Source: Balneolales bacterium (GTDB lineage: Bacteria; Bacteroidota; Rhodothermia; Balneolales; HLUCCA01). From it: 60,158 nucleotides of DNA. Shown here piece after piece: positions 19,548 through 28,137 of the stretch. Under the pieces are notes generated by a model. It saw only the letters and a list, made by a program, of their open reading frames with translations. It was not told the DNA's origin and made no database searches. Where the stretch lies: the NCBI GenBank assembly GCA_024711145.1, contig JANJTJ010000001.1, positions 1 through 60,158 on the forward strand. The letters run 5' to 3'. The position numbers and the translations under genes are program-made. Numbering within the stretch: position 1 is the stretch's first letter; each line of letters opens with the position of its first letter.

Positions 19548-20891
19548 ATGTTCGACGACCTTTCCGGCCGGTTGGCCGGCATCTTCAAGGATCTTTCCGG
19601 CCAGAGCCGCATTCGCGATGTGAACATCGCGGAGACGGTGCGCGAAATCCGCCGCGCCCTGCTCGACGCCGACGTGAACCTCGAGGTCGCCAAGGAATTC
19701 ACCCGCCGGGTGAAGGAGCAAGCCGAGGGCGAAGCCGTTCTGAGCACCGTTTCGCCGGGCCAGATGTTCACCAAGATCGTGTACGACGAATTGGTGCGGG
19801 CCCTGGGCTCCAAGAAGGAAGACCTGCGCATGGCTTCCGTGCCGCCCACGGTCATCCTCATCGCCGGTTTGCAGGGTTCCGGCAAGACCACCTTCGCCGG
19901 CAAGCTGGCCAAGTATTTCAAAGACAAGAAACAGACGCCCATGTTGGCCGCCGCGGACGTGTACCGCCCGGCCGCCGTGGACCAGCTGAAGACCCTGGGC
20001 GGGCAGATCGGGGTACCGGTGTTCTCCATCGTGGAAAAAGACGCCGTGAAAGTGGCCCGCGAAGCCCTGGCCGAAGCCCGTCGCACGGCCTGTTCGGTGC
20101 TCATCGTGGATACGGCCGGCCGCCTGCACGTCGATTCGGACATGATGACCGAGGTATCGCGCATCAAGGATGCCGTGAAGCCCAACGAGATCCTGTTCGT
20201 GGTCGATTCCATGACCGGCCAGGACGCGGTCAACACGGCCAAGGCCTTCCACGACGTGCTCGATTTCGACGGGGTGGTACTTACCAAGCTGGATGGCGAC
20301 ACCCGCGGTGGCGCGGCCCTCTCCATCCGGTCCATTGTCGAAAAACCCATCAAATTCGTCTCCACCGGCGAAAAACTCGACGCCCTCAGCGAGTTCCATC
20401 CCGAGCGCATGGCGCAACGGATCCTGGGTATGGGCGACGTGGTCTCTTTGGTGGAGAAGGCCCAAGAGCAGTACGACGAGACCGAGGCCCGCAAACTCCG
20501 CAAGAAGCTCTCGTCGGATTCCTTCGACCTGGACGACTTCTTCGCCCAGTTGCAGCAGATCAAGAAAATGGGATCCATGAAGGATCTGCTCGGCATGATG
20601 CCCGGTGTGGGCGCGGCCGTGAAGAACATGGATGTGTCGGACGACATGCTCAAACCCGTGGAGGCCATCATCCAATCGATGACACCCCGGGAGAAGGCCG
20701 ATCCGGACATCCTGAACGCGAGCCGCCGCCGCCGCATCGCCGACGGCTCGGGCACCACCGTGCGCGAAGTGAATGAGCTGATCAAGAACTTCGAGCAGAT
20801 GAAGAAGATGATGAAGGTCCTTTCGTCGCAAGGCGGAATGGCCAAGGCCATGCAGGCCATGAAGAACATGCCGAACATGCGTCGGCGCTGA
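19548..20891 (+). CDS. ffh: Signal recognition particle protein Ffh (SRP54)
   Basis: Ffh binds signal sequences emerging from ribosomes and, with SRP RNA and FtsY, delivers them to SecYEG. The 447-residue product has the N domain helices, the GTPase G domain (GLQGSGKTTFAGKLA, DVYRPAAVDQL, DTAGRLHVD, TKLDGDTRGGAALS) and the Met-rich M domain (LGMMPGVGAAVKNM, ending QMKKMMKVLSSQGGMAKAMQAMKNMPNMRRR). Length and order are standard. It is followed 36 bases later by rpsP, a common neighbour, and may be co-transcribed with it. No 4.5S RNA gene was identified nearby. Confidence 0.98.
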   Translation: MFDDLSGRLAGIFKDLSGQSRIRDVNIAETVREIRRALLDADVNLEVAKEFTRRVKEQAEGEAVLSTVSPGQMFTKIVYDELVRALGSKKEDLRMASVPPTVILIAGLQGSGKTTFAGKLAKYFKDKKQTPMLAAADVYRPAAVDQLKTLGGQIGVPVFSIVEKDAVKVAREALAEARRTACSVLIVDTAGRLHVDSDMMTEVSRIKDAVKPNEILFVVDSMTGQDAVNTAKAFHDVLDFDGVVLTKLDGDTRGGAALSIRSIVEKPIKFVSTGEKLDALSEFHPERMAQRILGMGDVVSLVEKAQEQYDETEARKLRKKLSSDSFDLDDFFAQLQQIKKMGSMKDLLGMMPGVGAAVKNMDVSDDMLKPVEAIIQSMTPREKADPDILNASRRRRIADGSGTTVREVNELIKNFEQMKKMMKVLSSQGGMAKAMQAMKNMPNMRRR

Positions 20892-20927
20892 CCCTACCCG
20901 AACCAACCACCACCGAAGGAGACTCCC

Positions 20928-21539
20928 TTGGTAAAACTCCGCCTCCAACGCTACGGCCGCAAGAAGTTGCCGTACTACCACCTGGTAGCCGCCGACAGCC
21001 GTTCCCGCCGGGACGGCCGGATCATCGAAGATCTGGGCCGCTACAATCCGGTAGGCTCGCTCGAATCCGTCAAGATCAACACCGACCGTGTGATCTACTG
21101 GCTGAACAACGGCGCCCAACCGTCCGACACCGTCCGTGCCATTCTCAAAAAAGAAGGCGTGTACTACCGGTTGCACCTGCTGCGCTGGAAAAAGTCGGCC
21201 GAAGAGATCGAAGCCACCATTTCCGCTTGGAAAGCCGAGCGCGATTCCGCCAAACCTGCCGTTACCCGCGCCGCTGTCCGCAAGGCTTTGGTGAAGAACG
21301 AAGAAGGTGAAGTGAAGAAACGCCAGGCCGCCGCGGCCGTGGAAGCCGAAAAAGCCGCTGCCGCCGCCGCTGCCGCCGCCGCTACCGCCGCTGTGGCCGC
21401 CGCCGAAGTGGTGGAGGAAGCCCCGGTTGCCGAAGAAGTGGTAGCTGAGGAAGCACCTGTTGCCGAAGCTGCCGCCGAAGCTCCCGCTGTGGAAGCTGCC
21501 GAAGAAGCACCCGCTTCCGAAGAAGAACCCACCGCCTGA
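20928..21539 (+). CDS. rpsP: 30S ribosomal protein S16 with long Ala/Glu-rich tail
   Basis: Residues 1-85 are a normal S16 (VKLRLQRYGRKKLPYYHLVAADSRSRRDGR, LGRYNPV, GAQPSDTVRAILKKEG). The remaining half of the 203-residue protein is a charged linker followed by a low-complexity Ala/Glu/Val/Pro tail, including long runs of alanine encoded by imperfect GCC repeats. Extended S16 tails occur in Bacteroidota; this one is strongly biased. The start is a TTG with AAGGAG seven bases before it, which explains why an ATG-only search would miss it. First gene of rpsP-rimM-trmD-rplS. Confidence 0.95.
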   Translation: MVKLRLQRYGRKKLPYYHLVAADSRSRRDGRIIEDLGRYNPVGSLESVKINTDRVIYWLNNGAQPSDTVRAILKKEGVYYRLHLLRWKKSAEEIEATISAWKAERDSAKPAVTRAAVRKALVKNEEGEVKKRQAAAAVEAEKAAAAAAAAAATAAVAAAEVVEEAPVAEEVVAEEAPVAEAAAEAPAVEAAEEAPASEEEPTA

Positions 21540-21553
21540 ACCATAGGAACCCT

Positions 21554-22069
21554 GTGAACGGCTACGCCCGCATCGGTCGCATCCTGCGCGCGCATGGCAC
21601 CACAGGGGAACTGGTCGTCGATCCCGAGCTCGACCTCACCGAGGTGCTCGGTCCCGACCGATTGGCCTATCTGACCGACCCAAGGGGCGGTCCCGTTCCC
21701 GTGAGGGTCGGGGCGCTCCGTCCGGTATCCAAAGGGGACCGGCTTTCGTTCTTTCTCACACTGACCACCGTCACAACCCGGACCGACGCCGAAAAGCTCA
21801 AGGGCCGCTACCTGTTCCTACCCGAGGACGAACTCCCCGAGTATGAAGACGAGGAAGCCGCTTTGGATGGCTACCGGCTCATCGGCACCGACGGCACGGA
21901 GTACGGTACCGTACTCGACGTGATGGAAAACCCCGCCCACCCGCTTCTGGAAGTGGCCGGCCCGAACGGGCGATTCTTCGTTCCTTGGGTCGATGCCTAC
22001 GTCCTGGAGATCGACGACGACGAGGCCACCATCACCGTTGCGGACCTGACCGCGCTCATGGAGCTCTGA
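21554..22069 (+). CDS. rimM: 16S rRNA processing protein RimM
   Basis: RimM aids 30S head maturation by binding S19. The 171-residue protein has the N-terminal RimM barrel (GYARIGRILRAHGTTGELVV) and the C-terminal PRC barrel (YRLIGTDGTEYGTVLDVMENPAHPLLEVAGPNGRFFVPWVDAYVLEID). The start is GTG at 21554, which begins the family's first strand. It sits between rpsP and trmD, four bases before the latter, as in most bacteria. The sequence is acidic compared with E. coli. Confidence 0.96.
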   Translation: MNGYARIGRILRAHGTTGELVVDPELDLTEVLGPDRLAYLTDPRGGPVPVRVGALRPVSKGDRLSFFLTLTTVTTRTDAEKLKGRYLFLPEDELPEYEDEEAALDGYRLIGTDGTEYGTVLDVMENPAHPLLEVAGPNGRFFVPWVDAYVLEIDDDEATITVADLTALMEL

Positions 22070-22072
22070 CCC

Positions 22073-22789
22073 ATGCGCATCGATCTGGTATCCGCCGTTC
22101 CCGACCTGCTCCACAGCCCGCTGGAGCACAGCATCGTCAAACGGGCCCGCGAAGGCGGGTACCTGGAGGTGCATGTGCACAACCTGCGCGATTGGAGCCA
22201 GGACCTCAAGCACCGGAAGATCGACGATTACGCGTATGGAGGCGGCGCCGGCATGGTGCTGCAAGCCCAACCCATCTTCGATTGCCTGGAAAGCCTGATG
22301 GCCGAACGTGCCTACGACCATGTGATCTTCCCCTCGCCCGACGGAATCCCGTTCCGTCAGGAGCATGCGAACCGGTTGTCGCTTTGCGGCAACCTGCTCA
22401 TCCTATGCGGGCATTACAAAGGGGTGGACCAACGGGTCCGCGATGTGCTCATCACCGACGAATACTCCCTCGGCGACTACGTGTTGTCGGGTGGGGAGCT
22501 TCCGGCTTTGGTCATCACCGATGCGGTTGCCCGGCTCATACCGGGTGTGCTGGGTGATGCCGAAAGCGCCCTGGAAGATTCGTTCATGGACGGTCTGCTC
22601 GGGCCACCGGTGTACAGCCGGCCCGAGGACTTCCGTGGGCACCGGGTGCCCGATGTGTTGCTTTCGGGCAACCACAGGAAAGTAGCCGAGTGGCGGTATC
22701 AACAAGCGACGGAACGGACGCGCACCCGACGACCCGACTTATTCGACGAGTATCAAAACCCATCCAACCCTGGAAACGACCATGGATAA
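22073..22789 (+). CDS. trmD: tRNA (guanine-N1)-methyltransferase TrmD
   Basis: TrmD methylates G37 of tRNAs with GG before the anticodon end, preventing +1 frameshifts. The 238-residue protein carries the trefoil-knot SPOUT motifs: [34 protein letters not shown], and [31 protein letters not shown]. The end [23 protein letters not shown] is typical. It overlaps rplS by eight bases. The tRNA-Pro(GGG) in this window has G37 following GGG and is a direct substrate type. Confidence 0.97.
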   Translation: MRIDLVSAVPDLLHSPLEHSIVKRAREGGYLEVHVHNLRDWSQDLKHRKIDDYAYGGGAGMVLQAQPIFDCLESLMAERAYDHVIFPSPDGIPFRQEHANRLSLCGNLLILCGHYKGVDQRVRDVLITDEYSLGDYVLSGGELPALVITDAVARLIPGVLGDAESALEDSFMDGLLGPPVYSRPEDFRGHRVPDVLLSGNHRKVAEWRYQQATERTRTRRPDLFDEYQNPSNPGNDHG

Positions 22790-23123
22790 ACTGACCTTAG
22801 TGGAACAGACGCAGGTCACCGACAACCTGCCCCCCTTCAATGTGGGCGACACGGTGAACGTGCACTACAAAGTGCGCGAAGGCGACAAAGAGCGCATCCA
22901 GCAGTATGAAGGCGTGGTGATCGGCATCAAAGGATCCGGTGCCAACAAGACCTTCATGGTGCGCAAAATCTCCAACAACGTCGGTGTGGAGCGGATTTTC
23001 CCGTTCTACACGCCGGCCATCGCGAAACTGGAAGTGAAGAAAGCCGGCAAAGTGCGCCGCGCAAAACTCTTCTACCTGCGCGAACTCCGCGGCAAAGCGG
23101 CCCGCATCAAAGAAAAAGGCTGA
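22782..23123 (+). CDS. rplS: 50S ribosomal protein L19
   Basis: L19 sits at the 30S-50S interface. The 113-residue protein has the family's signature [58 protein letters not shown] and ends with [18 protein letters not shown]. Length is normal. The start overlaps the trmD end, and an intrinsic terminator follows 26 bases past the stop, closing the rpsP operon. Confidence 0.98.
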   Translation: MDKLTLVEQTQVTDNLPPFNVGDTVNVHYKVREGDKERIQQYEGVVIGIKGSGANKTFMVRKISNNVGVERIFPFYTPAIAKLEVKKAGKVRRAKLFYLRELRGKAARIKEKG

Positions 23124-23149
23124 GCCCCCACGGCTTGCCCGGAAACACA

Positions 23150-23180
23150 CCCCGGTCGGTTCGCCGACCGGGGTTTTTTC
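23150..23180 (+). terminator. Intrinsic terminator of the rpsP-rplS operon
   Basis: CCCCGGTCGG (23150-23159) pairs perfectly with CCGACCGGGG (23164-23173) around a TTCG tetraloop, followed by six T. It ends just before the dnaX start at 23195. Confidence 0.95.
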
Positions 23181-23194
23181 GTTAGTTTGAACCC

Positions 23195-24919
23195 ATGGCC
23201 GATACCTACAAGGCGCTGACTCGGAAGTACCGTCCGAAGTCGTTCGAAGACATTGTCTCCCAACAACATGTGCGAGACACCCTGCGCAACGCCATGACGG
23301 ATGGGCGCCTTTCCCATGCCTATCTGTTCACGGGCCCGAGGGGAGTTGGCAAAACCACCATGGCGCGGGTGTTGGCCCGCCTGATCAACGGCGTCGATGC
23401 CGATGTGGACGGCGAGGCATTGGGCAACACCCTGGACATCATCGAGATCGATGCGGCCTCCAACAACAAGGTGGAGGATGTGCATTTCCTGCGCGACACC
23501 GTCCGTGTGCCGCCTCAGACCGGTACCCACAAGGTGTACATCATCGACGAGGTGCACATGTTGAGCAAGTCGGCGTTCAACGCCCTGCTCAAGACCCTGG
23601 AAGAGCCGCCGCCCTACGTGGTGTTCATTTTCGCCACCACCGAGCCGCACAAACTGCCGGCCACCGTGCTTTCGAGATGCCAACGGTTCGATTTCCGTCG
23701 CATCAAGGTGTCGGAAATCGTGGCGCGCCTCAAGCATATCTGCAAGGAGGAAGCCGTCACCATAGACGACGAGGCCCTGCATGTGATCGCCTCGCGGGCC
23801 GATGGCGCCCTGCGCGACGCCCTCTCCCTGCTCGACCAGGCCATCGCCTTCTGCGGCACCACCATTACCGAAGAGGCTCTGGTGCGCGCTTTGAACGTGG
23901 TGAGCACCGAGCGCCTGTTCGCGTTCATGGAGCAGGTGGCCGCCCAGGACACGCCGGCGGGCATGATCCTGCTCGACGACCTTCTCCTGCAAGGGCACGA
24001 CCTCCAGGAGATACTGGGAGGGTTGATGGAGTTGCTCCGGAACCTGTACCTGGCCCGCGACCAGAAGAACCTGTATCTGATCGAAGTGACCGAAGAAACC
24101 ATGGTCCGGTACCGGAAGGTCACCCAACGGTTCAGTGCCGACGACCTGTTGCGCATGTTGCACCTGGTGGGAGAGGCGCAGGTACGCGTGCGCGATGCCA
24201 CCCAGCCGCGCATCGTGGTGGAAGTGCTGTGGATGAAGCTGCTGCGCATGCCGCGCACCGAAGGGTTGCAGGAACTGCTGGCGGCGTTGCGCGGCATGCC
24301 GGCCGCAGGGCCGCCTGCCGCCGCGGGGCCCACGCATGTGCCCAAGGCGGCCCCGGCGGCCCCCGCGGCGCCTCAGCCGGCGCGCCAAACCCGGGTCGTG
24401 GACGATGGCGACGTACTCGGCGCGCCGGCCATCCGGCGGCCGAAGGCCCTGCACGCCGTCGATCTCGACGGCGTGGCCGCCGTTTCCGGCGGCCTGGAGG
24501 GCAGCCTGGCCGTGGCCATGGCTCCCGAACCGGAGCCCGAGTCGGCCCCGGAAGCCCTCTACCTGCATGATGTGCAGGCCCGATGGGACGAATGGCTGGC
24601 CCGGGTGATGGCCGAAGCCGGCAAGATGATGCACGGGGCCGCCGCCAAGGCTCGGCCTGTGGATCTCAACGGCGAGCGGTTGTTGGTCGAGGTGCCCGAC
24701 CGTTTCACCGAACAGGTGCTGCAGCAGAACCAACGGCTGTTGAGCGGCGTGTGGAAATCACTCATCCGCCATCACCTCTACCTGGATGTGCGGGTGGTGG
24801 AATCGGGCGCCCCGCCCAAAGCCGACGACCCCTATACCCGGTTCAAACAGCTTCAGAAACAGAATCCCAAGTTGCGCATGCTGGTGGATCTGCTGGGTGC
24901 CGAACTGGATTATTCCTGA
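23195..24919 (+). CDS. dnaX: DNA polymerase III subunit gamma/tau, lacking the zinc cysteines
   Basis: The clamp-loader subunit of the replicase. The 574-residue protein has AAA+ motifs: Walker A GPRGVGKTTMARVLARL, Walker B IIDEVHML, sensor 1 ATTEPHKLPATVLSRCQRFDF, and the IDAASNNKVEDV segment. The usual four-cysteine zinc module between Walker A and IDAASN is shortened to INGVDADVDGEALGNTLD with no cysteine. The tail (about 365-574) has an Ala/Pro linker and a tau-like C-terminal domain. I saw no A-rich slippery site for a gamma frameshift. Its stop overlaps the recR start (TGATG). Confidence 0.95.
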   Translation: MADTYKALTRKYRPKSFEDIVSQQHVRDTLRNAMTDGRLSHAYLFTGPRGVGKTTMARVLARLINGVDADVDGEALGNTLDIIEIDAASNNKVEDVHFLRDTVRVPPQTGTHKVYIIDEVHMLSKSAFNALLKTLEEPPPYVVFIFATTEPHKLPATVLSRCQRFDFRRIKVSEIVARLKHICKEEAVTIDDEALHVIASRADGALRDALSLLDQAIAFCGTTITEEALVRALNVVSTERLFAFMEQVAAQDTPAGMILLDDLLLQGHDLQEILGGLMELLRNLYLARDQKNLYLIEVTEETMVRYRKVTQRFSADDLLRMLHLVGEAQVRVRDATQPRIVVEVLWMKLLRMPRTEGLQELLAALRGMPAAGPPAAAGPTHVPKAAPAAPAAPQPARQTRVVDDGDVLGAPAIRRPKALHAVDLDGVAAVSGGLEGSLAVAMAPEPEPESAPEALYLHDVQARWDEWLARVMAEAGKMMHGAAAKARPVDLNGERLLVEVPDRFTEQVLQQNQRLLSGVWKSLIRHHLYLDVRVVESGAPPKADDPYTRFKQLQKQNPKLRMLVDLLGAELDYS

Positions 24920-25521
24920 TGCAGCTCACGTCCGAAACCCTCGAGGCGGCCATCGAACAGCTGGCCAAACTGCCCGGTGTGGGGCGCAAGTCGGCCCAAC
25001 GCCTGGCCATGTTCCTGGTCAAACAACCCGAAGAACCGGTGTTGCGCCTGGCCCAGAGCCTGATCGCCCTCAAACGGACCATCCGCAGCTGCTCGGTGTG
25101 CCACACCATCACCGATGGCGAGACCTGCCCCATCTGTGCCAACCCCAAGCGTGCCAACGGCATGGTTTGCGTGGTGGAAGAACCCAAAGATGTGTATGCC
25201 ATCGAGAAGACCGGCGAGTTCAAGGGCCGGTACCACGTGCTGGGCGGGGTCATTTCGCCATTGGAGAACATCGGCCCGGAAGACATCCGGGTGAAGGAGC
25301 TGCTGGCGCGCATCCATGGCGACGAAGGCATCACCGAACTCATACTGGCGCTGAACCCCGACGCCGAGGGCGAGGCCACCACCTATTATCTGCACAAGCT
25401 GGTGTCGCCGCTGGGGGTAACACTCACGCGCATCGCCCATGGCATACCCATGGGTGCCGAGCTGGAATACATCGACGAAGCCACCCTCAGCAAGGCATTG
25501 GCGGGAAGACGGGGGTTCTAG
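24919..25521 (+). CDS. recR: Recombination mediator protein RecR
   Basis: RecR works with RecO/RecF to load RecA at gaps. At 200 residues it has the N-terminal helix-hairpin-helix (LAKLPGVGRKSAQRLA), a zinc finger (CSVCHTITDGETCPIC), and the Toprim domain (VCVVEEPKDVYAIEKTGEFKGRYHVLGGVISPLENIGPEDI) ending with HGIPMGAELEYIDEATL. ATG 24919 overlaps the dnaX stop, giving the dnaX-recR coupling seen in many bacteria. Note that the zinc cysteines missing from DnaX are all present here. Confidence 0.97.
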   Translation: MQLTSETLEAAIEQLAKLPGVGRKSAQRLAMFLVKQPEEPVLRLAQSLIALKRTIRSCSVCHTITDGETCPICANPKRANGMVCVVEEPKDVYAIEKTGEFKGRYHVLGGVISPLENIGPEDIRVKELLARIHGDEGITELILALNPDAEGEATTYYLHKLVSPLGVTLTRIAHGIPMGAELEYIDEATLSKALAGRRGF

Positions 25522-25532
25522 GGCGGGCTGCT

Positions 25533-25540
25533 TACCTTTG
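25533..25540 (+). promoter_or_regulatory. Promoter -7 box for the malic enzyme gene
   Basis: TACCTTTG matches TAnnTTTG and lies four bases before the ATG at 25545, in a 23-base gap after recR. The implied transcript has almost no leader. Confidence 0.6.
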
Positions 25541-25544
25541 GCCC

Positions 25545-26726
25545 ATGTCCGATACCAATTCCTATGCCGCGCGGGCCCTGGTGGCCCACCGCGAAGCGAG
25601 AGGCAAAACGGCCATCGTGTCGAAGATGCCGCTCGAAACCAAAGACGATCTCTCCATCGCATACACCCCCGGGGTTGCGGCGCCCTGCCTGGAAATCGCC
25701 GCCGACGTGTCCAAAGCGTACGAATACACGGCGAAAGGCAACACGATCGCCGTGGTGAGCGACGGTACCGCCGTGCTCGGCCTGGGCGACATCGGCCCTG
25801 AGGCGGGCCTGCCGGTGATGGAAGGCAAGGCGGTCCTCTTCAAGAAATTCGCCGGGGTCGACGCCATCCCCATCGTGCTTTCCGTGAAGGGGGTGGAGGA
25901 GATCATCGCCGCGGTGAAAGCCATAGCCCCCACGTTCGGCGGCATCAATCTGGAGGATATCGCCGCACCGAAGTGTTTCGAGATCGAAGACCGGTTGAAG
26001 CGGGAACTCGACATCCCGGTCATGCACGACGACCAACACGGTACCGCCATCGTGACCCTCGCCGGCATGATCAATGCCTGCAAGGTGACCGGCCGACGGA
26101 TGGAAGACCTGCGGGTGGTTATCAATGGTGCCGGTGCGGCCGGCGTGGCCGTCATCCGGCTGTTGCAACATGCCGGGGTGCGGGAAGTGATCATGGTGGA
26201 CACCATGGGCATCATCCACGAAGGCCGTGCGAACCTGAATCCGGTGAAGGAGGCCATGGCCAAGCTCACCAACCGCGGCATGCGCAAGGGAAGCCTGGCC
26301 GACGCCCTCGTCGGCGCCGACGTGTTCATCGGCGTGTCGGCACCGGGTGTGCTCACCCAGGCCTTGGTGCGTACCATGGCGCCCGATCCGTTCATTTTCG
26401 CCATGGCCAATCCCACCCCCGAGATCATGCCCGACGAGGCCCGCGCCGCGGGGGCCCGCATCATCGCCACCGGCCGCAGCGATTTTCCCAACCAGGTGAA
26501 CAACGTGCTGGCCTTTCCCGGCATCTTCCGAGGCGCGTTGGACTGCCGTGCCAAGAACCTCACCCGTGCCATGTACATGGCGGCGGCCCACGCCATCGCC
26601 GATTCGGTGGCCAATCCAGATCCCGAACACATCATACCGAGTCCGTTCCAGGCCGATGTGCCCGGCCGGGTGGCCGATGCCATAGTCCGGATCTACCGAG
26701 AACTGGGAGATGCCCCCGATGCGTGA
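25545..26726 (+). CDS. NAD(P)-dependent malic enzyme, short (MaeB-core) form
   Basis: It decarboxylates malate to pyruvate, linking the TCA cycle to pyruvate and reducing power. The 393-residue protein covers the malic domain (LSIAYTPGVAAPCLEI, the catalytic Tyr/Lys region, SDGTAVLGLGDIGPEAGLPVMEGKAVLFKKFAGVDAIPI, HDDQHGTAIV with metal ligands) and the NAD-binding domain (INGAGAAGVAVIRLL, GVSAPGVLT, FAMANPTPEI, NQVNNVLAFPGIFRGALD). It lacks the phosphotransacetylase-like extension of full MaeB (about 750 residues). I chose ATG 25545 because a TAnnTTTG box ends just before it. The 3' end overlaps the ChaN-like gene by eight bases. Confidence 0.95.
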   Translation: MSDTNSYAARALVAHREARGKTAIVSKMPLETKDDLSIAYTPGVAAPCLEIAADVSKAYEYTAKGNTIAVVSDGTAVLGLGDIGPEAGLPVMEGKAVLFKKFAGVDAIPIVLSVKGVEEIIAAVKAIAPTFGGINLEDIAAPKCFEIEDRLKRELDIPVMHDDQHGTAIVTLAGMINACKVTGRRMEDLRVVINGAGAAGVAVIRLLQHAGVREVIMVDTMGIIHEGRANLNPVKEAMAKLTNRGMRKGSLADALVGADVFIGVSAPGVLTQALVRTMAPDPFIFAMANPTPEIMPDEARAAGARIIATGRSDFPNQVNNVLAFPGIFRGALDCRAKNLTRAMYMAAAHAIADSVANPDPEHIIPSPFQADVPGRVADAIVRIYRELGDAPDA

Positions 26727-27555
26727 GTTGTTCCTCGTGCTGCTGCTGGCGGCACCCGCCCTGCAAGCCCAGGATGCCGCCTTCAAATGGATATCGGCAC
26801 GGACCGGCACCGAAGTACCCTTCGATTCGGTGGTCGCCGCCGCATCGCGCGTCCAGGTGGTCTTTTTCGGTGAATCGCACGACAATCCCGTGGCGCATTT
26901 CCATCAGCTGCGCCTGCTCAAATCCCTGGCGCCGGCCGCCGGCTCGCAGTGGGCGTTGGGAATGGAGATGTTCGAAACCGACCGCCAGGTGGTGATCGAC
27001 GAATATCTGGCGGGCATCGTGAACCGCACCACGTTCGAATCGGACGCCCGCGCCTGGCCCAACCACAAGACCGATTACCGGCCACTGGTGGAGTACGCCA
27101 AATCGGTGGGCATGCGGGTGGTGGGCACCAATGTCCCCCGGCGGTACGCCTCCCTCGTCTATCAGAAAGGATTCGACGCGCTGGAGGCGCTTCCGGCCGA
27201 AGCCAAGGCCTGGCTACCTCCCTTGCCCATCGCCTACGATCCCGAATTGCCCGGCTACAAAGGCATTCTCGAAGCCGCCGGCGGCCATGGCGGTGCGAAT
27301 CTGCCCATGAGTCAGGCGCTGAAGGACGCCACCATGGGGTGGTCCATCGGTCGCATGCTGCGCAACGGGTTGCGGGTATTGCATGTGAACGGCTCGTACC
27401 ACAGCGACGGGTACGAAGGCATCGTATGGTATCTGAAGCGGGAGGTGCCCGGCACCCGCATGGTCACCATAACGGCCCAATACGGCGGGGAACCGGACCT
27501 TTCGAAGGCGGATTTCATCCTATGGACCCATCCCGACATGACCCGCACGCATTGA
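26719..27555 (+). CDS. ChaN-like exported protein (DUF399)
   Basis: A 278-residue exported protein with signal peptide MRELFLVLLLAAPALQAQ and the ChaN fold motifs VVFFGESHDNPVAHFHQLRLLKSL, WALGMEMFETDRQVVIDEYLAG, and VLHVNGSYHSDGYEG near the end. Campylobacter ChaN is a haem-binding lipoprotein; this one has no lipobox Cys, so it should be soluble in the periplasm or secreted. The ATG at 26719 follows GGGAG at proper spacing; ATG 26710 is an alternative. It overlaps the malic enzyme gene, and the sigma factor gene starts 12 bases later. Haem binding is not shown here. Confidence 0.88.
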   Translation: MRELFLVLLLAAPALQAQDAAFKWISARTGTEVPFDSVVAAASRVQVVFFGESHDNPVAHFHQLRLLKSLAPAAGSQWALGMEMFETDRQVVIDEYLAGIVNRTTFESDARAWPNHKTDYRPLVEYAKSVGMRVVGTNVPRRYASLVYQKGFDALEALPAEAKAWLPPLPIAYDPELPGYKGILEAAGGHGGANLPMSQALKDATMGWSIGRMLRNGLRVLHVNGSYHSDGYEGIVWYLKREVPGTRMVTITAQYGGEPDLSKADFILWTHPDMTRTH

Positions 27556-27567
27556 CTCCCTGATGCC

Positions 27568-28137
27568 ATGACACCCGTTTTTTTCCTGCTGGCGGTATTG
27601 GCCGACGCTTCGGCCGACGACCGGGACCTGGCCATCGCCATCCGGAACGGGGACCATGCCGCCTTCCGCGTCTTCTTCGACCGCCACCACGGGGCCTTGT
27701 CGGCCTACCTCATGCGCCGGGGGGTATCGGCCGAAGAAGCCGCCGACCTGCTTCAGCACGCCTTCGTGACCATTTGGGAGAAGCGGGATACGCTCGATCC
27801 GGAGCTGTCTTTGCGCGGGTACCTGTTCCGCATCGGGTTGAGCAAGGCCTACAACCGATTCCGCGATACGGCCCGGCTCACGCCCCTGGAGCCGCACCAC
27901 GCCGAAGAGCAGGCCCGGACCCCCGACGAGGACATGCACTGGGACGAGATGCGCATGCGCATCCATGCGGCCATCGCTTCATTGCCCGAAAAACGGCGGT
28001 TGGTCTTCGAACTGCGGTACCTGCAGGAACTGAGCATTCAGGAAACGGCCGATGCCCTGGAGCTTTCGCCCAAGACCGTGGAGAACCACATGACCATGGC
28101 CCTCAGGGATTTGCGCGAACGGTTGCGCGAACTCTGA
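27568..28137 (+). CDS. ECF sigma factor (RpoE-like)
   Basis: A 189-residue sigma-70 family protein with region 2 (AIRNGDHAAFRVFFDRHHGALSAYLMRRGVSAEEAADLLQHAFVTIWEKRDTL) and region 4 (AIASLPEKRRLVFELRYLQELSIQETADALELSPKTVENHMTMALRDLRERL). This is the Bacteroidota ECF type often controlling SusCD or FecI-like systems. The ATG at 27568 adds an odd hydrophobic leader (MTPVFFLLAVLA); TTG 27598 gives a conventional N-terminus and may be the real start. There is no adjacent FecR-type anti-sigma gene. The last 35 bases overlap the convergent membrane protein gene. Confidence 0.9.
   Translation: MTPVFFLLAVLADASADDRDLAIAIRNGDHAAFRVFFDRHHGALSAYLMRRGVSAEEAADLLQHAFVTIWEKRDTLDPELSLRGYLFRIGLSKAYNRFRDTARLTPLEPHHAEEQARTPDEDMHWDEMRMRIHAAIASLPEKRRLVFELRYLQELSIQETADALELSPKTVENHMTMALRDLRERLREL

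Noticed and set aside
23195-24919. Programmed frameshift for a short gamma form of DnaX
   Set aside because: No A-AAA-AAG-type slippery run with a following stem was seen in the gene.
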